Of a stretch of DNA of 7,224 nucleotides, positions 6,010 to 7,224 are shown one piece after another (position 1 is the stretch's first letter; each line of letters starts with the position of its first letter). Both the position numbers and the translations under genes were made by a program. The notes beneath the pieces are model-generated. The model saw nothing but the letters and a program-made list of their open reading frames with translations, did not search any database and was not told the origin of the DNA. Source of the stretch: Acidobacteriota bacterium (GTDB lineage Bacteria > Acidobacteriota > Terriglobia > Terriglobales > Acidobacteriaceae). Where the stretch lies: positions 1 to 7,224 of the forward strand of contig JAJZCX010000071.1 of the NCBI GenBank assembly GCA_021851625.1, written 5' to 3'.

Positions 6010-6238
6010 GATGTGTTTCCTCCTAGTATGTTCGATGCGTCCTTGCGGGCCGCACAGGTGCGAATTTCGAAGGGTCGCATTCAGAAAAGCCCTCCCATTC
6101 CTGAAAGAAACCCGCGCGTGCATGTGGGCATCAGCGGAACTGAATCGCCAGCATCCATGCGGGTCTGCGAAACCCCACGCCGTTTACCTTGCGGCTTTTG
6201 CGCGGCTTTGTCAACCGGAAAACAGCCATTTCCACAGC

Positions 6239-6288
6239 TTTTTTGAAGATTTCTTTGGTTTTTGTCAGTTTTTGCCGATTTTTACCGA
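6239..6288. repeat. phased A/T-tracts, predicted curved DNA
   Basis: On the plus strand T-runs start at 6239 (T6), 6250 (T3), 6259 (T5), 6269 (T5) and 6279 (T5), i.e. every 9-11 bases. The last three units, TTTTTGTCAG, TTTTTGCCGA and TTTTTACCGA, are a 10-base imperfect tandem repeat. Short A-tracts spaced by one helical turn are a known cause of intrinsic DNA curvature. It stands out in a GC-rich window, and lies between the DUF2461 stop and the HU gene. Confidence 0.7.
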
Positions 6289-6289
6289 G

Positions 6290-6295
6290 ATTATA
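6290..6295 (-). promoter_or_regulatory. consensus -10 box (TATAAT) possibly for the HU gene
   Basis: A perfect TATAAT on the minus strand, 25 bases beyond the DUF2461 stop. The hexamers at -35 spacing (GCAGCG and its neighbours) do not resemble TTGACA and no extended TGn is present, so activity is doubtful. If used, transcripts would start near 6283 at the edge of the A-tract region. Confidence 0.3.
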
Positions 6296-6320
6296 GGGGT
6301 TTCCTACCCAGCCGCTGCGC

Positions 6321-7034
6321 TTAAAACACCGTGCGCTTGCGTACGGACAGGCGTTCGGTGAGCGGCTGATTCAGCAAATCGACCACGGGTGCCGCGGCGC
6401 GAAAGCGGCGGACGATCTCGCGCACCAGCGTGGGGTGGAGTGCAGTTTGCGCAGGCAGCGTGGCCGCGACGCCCCACTGGCGACAGAGCAACAGATCCAT
6501 CGCGGGATGATCAGCGGGGAAGCCTTTGGGAGGGCGCGTGAGGCGTAGGCCATCGAACTCGTTCATCAGCGAGCGCAGCGTGCGGCTTTGCAGACGGCGG
6601 CGCATTTCGGCGTGATGGGTCAGCAGGTGCGTGCGAATGGCCAGCAATTGCTCGCGCTCAGGCATGTAGACGCCCGCGGCGATGACCAGCTCCGTGGGCG
6701 AAAGATGGAAGTAGTAGCCGCCGCCGGAGGTTTTGAGCAAACCTGCATGTGCCCACCACGCGGCGATGTGTTTTTTGTAGGGCGTTTTGTCCGCAGAGAA
6801 ACGCGTGTCCCGGTAGATGCGCATCATGCACTTTGGCGGCGGTTGCATGTGGTTCGGCGCAAAACCGAGCATAGCTGCATTGATGGCTTCGATTACTGCG
6901 TGCATTGGCTCTTTGAGCCAGCGCTCAAAGTCCGGCTTGCGTGGAGTGAACCATTCGCGGCGATTGTTGCGCGCCAACTGTCGCAGAAAGGCGAGCGACT
7001 CTGGCGTGAAGTGCGGCGCGGCGGCGGCAGGCAT
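6321..7034 (-). CDS. DUF2461 / TIGR02453 family protein
   Basis: A 237-residue protein of a widespread family with no established function. The family signature is clear: 'HFTPESLAFLRQLARNNRREWF' (8-29), then 'KPDFERWL', then the conserved block 'RIYRDTRFSADKTPYKKH' (about 72-89), 'GGGYYFHLSP' (103-112), and C-terminal 'RPPKGFPADHPAMDLL'. The Arg/Asp/Lys-rich block suggests a nucleic acid or phosphate-containing ligand, but this is inference. Length is normal. The ATG at 7032-7034 has no ribosome binding site and is preceded, 6 bases upstream, by TAGAAT, so the mRNA is probably leaderless. It is divergent from the epimerase gene and is followed on the same strand by the HU gene, but 311 bases away, so an operon is unlikely. 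Confidence 0.92.
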   Translation of the reverse strand: MPAAAAPHFTPESLAFLRQLARNNRREWFTPRKPDFERWLKEPMHAVIEAINAAMLGFAPNHMQPPPKCMMRIYRDTRFSADKTPYKKHIAAWWAHAGLLKTSGGGYYFHLSPTELVIAAGVYMPEREQLLAIRTHLLTHHAEMRRRLQSRTLRSLMNEFDGLRLTRPPKGFPADHPAMDLLLCRQWGVAATLPAQTALHPTLVREIVRRFRAAAPVVDLLNQPLTERLSVRKRTVF

Positions 7035-7040
7035 GGCGAA

Positions 7041-7046
7041 ATTCTA
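7041..7046 (-). promoter_or_regulatory. -10 box (TAGAAT) for the DUF2461 gene, predicted leaderless start
   Basis: TAGAAT on the minus strand matches 5 of 6 consensus bases and is followed by exactly 6 bases and then the ATG. Immediately upstream is a perfect 10-base palindrome, GCGCATGCGC (7047-7056), lying in the spacer where a repressor could block RNA polymerase. No good -35 hexamer is seen. Confidence 0.5.
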
Positions 7047-7125
7047 GCGCATGCGCGAGCAGCCACGCTTGCGCATTGCTATGCTTAGATATTGCGCAGA
7101 CTTTGCAGTAGGTTTCGGGAGAACC

Positions 7126-7224
7126 ATGGCGACATATTTGGTAACAGGCGCGGCGGGCTTTATTGGCTCGTGGATTACGCAAACACTGGCCGAGCGCGGC
7201 GACACGGTACGCGCGCTGGATAAT
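7126..7224 (+). CDS. NAD-dependent epimerase/dehydratase, N-terminal part (runs off window)
   Basis: Only 33 residues are visible. They form the first beta-alpha-beta unit of a Rossmann fold: 'YLVTGAAGFIGSWI' with the G-x-x-G-x-x-G dinucleotide motif (Gly8, Gly11, Gly14), then 'LAERGDTVRALDN'. The Asp near the end of the second strand favours NAD(H) over NADP(H), as in extended short-chain dehydrogenases that act on nucleotide sugars or related substrates. GGGAGA at 7117-7122 is a usable, slightly close ribosome binding site for the ATG at 7126. The specific substrate cannot be told from this fragment. It shares a 91-base divergent control region with the DUF2461 gene. Confidence 0.85.
   Translation, partial: MATYLVTGAAGFIGSWITQTLAERGDTVRALDN

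Larger units (their letters stand above)
6010..6320. other. 311-base non-coding region upstream of the HU gene
   Basis: No gene is seen. Reading toward HU on the minus strand it holds a TATAAT box (6290-6295), a run of phased A-tracts (6239-6283), a TTGACA (6209-6214) without a clear partner, and two small dyads: GGAAA/TTTCC (6217-6221 with 6229-6233), and CGAATTTCG (6061-6069) nested in TGCGA/TCGCA (6059-6063 with 6075-6079). AGGAGG of HU is at 6019-6024. If TATAAT is used, the leader is about 270 bases long. Confidence 0.5.

Noticed and set aside
6081..6158. A 25-codon upstream ORF in the HU leader (minus strand)
   Set aside because: No ribosome binding site, no conspicuous composition, and such short frames are common by chance.
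6209..6214. TTGACA on the minus strand as the -35 box of the HU promoter
   Set aside because: The hexamers 17-22 bases downstream (CAAGGT, AAGGTA, TAAACG) are poor -10 boxes, so it was not listed as a promoter.
5257..6246. A 329-codon plus-strand frame and the overlapping 5552-6361 frame
   Set aside because: They run antisense through the well-supported folC and HU genes, and have no recognisable motif or suitable ribosome binding site.
6297..6309. GGGT-TTCCT-ACCC hairpin as terminator of the DUF2461 gene
   Set aside because: Only 4 bp, with no T-run after it; too weak to call.

Overview
The window is high-GC bacterial DNA, most likely from an Acidobacteriota (Terriglobales-type) genome. 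That placement is inference. It rests on a DUF6600-like Gly/Trp/Tyr-rich protein, a MerR regulator of the 'LRFWETEFPQL' type, a FolC with an Ala-rich N-terminal insertion, an HU with a basic Pro/Lys tail, and a small CxxC protein of a kind I associate with that phylum. No marker gene settles the taxonomy. No tRNA, rRNA or CRISPR array was seen.

Left part, plus strand: the 3' portion of a DUF6600-like secreted or envelope protein runs in from the left edge (2-952). It is followed by a MerR-family regulator (1116-1658) with a good ribosome binding site. A small cysteine-rich protein (1708-1962, minus) converges on the MerR gene, with a stem-loop between the two. The next block (about 1963-3350) is AT-richer in places. 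It holds a lone hexapeptide-repeat acyltransferase (2213-2809) and the end of a decayed IS3-family element: a terminal repeat plus a broken OrfA. It looks like a small acquired or rearranged islet.

Right part, minus strand, in transcription order: a DUF2461/TIGR02453 protein (6321-7034), a 311-base gap with phased A-tracts, an HU-family DNA-binding protein (5713-6009), a strong hairpin, then folC (4147-5535) and plsC (3359-4150). folC and plsC overlap by 4 bases (GTGA), so folate and phospholipid synthesis enzymes are probably co-translated. At the right edge an NAD-dependent epimerase/dehydratase starts on the plus strand (7126 onward), divergent from the DUF2461 gene.

The most notable non-coding signals are three. 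First, A/T-tracts repeat at about 10-base spacing upstream of the HU gene. Second, folC and the DUF2461 gene share the same start architecture: a TANNNT -10 box exactly 6 bases before an ATG with no ribosome binding site, suggesting leaderless mRNAs. Third, a perfect 10-bp inverted repeat lies between HU and folC. I found no clear previously undescribed multi-gene system; this is mostly housekeeping sequence with a small accessory islet.
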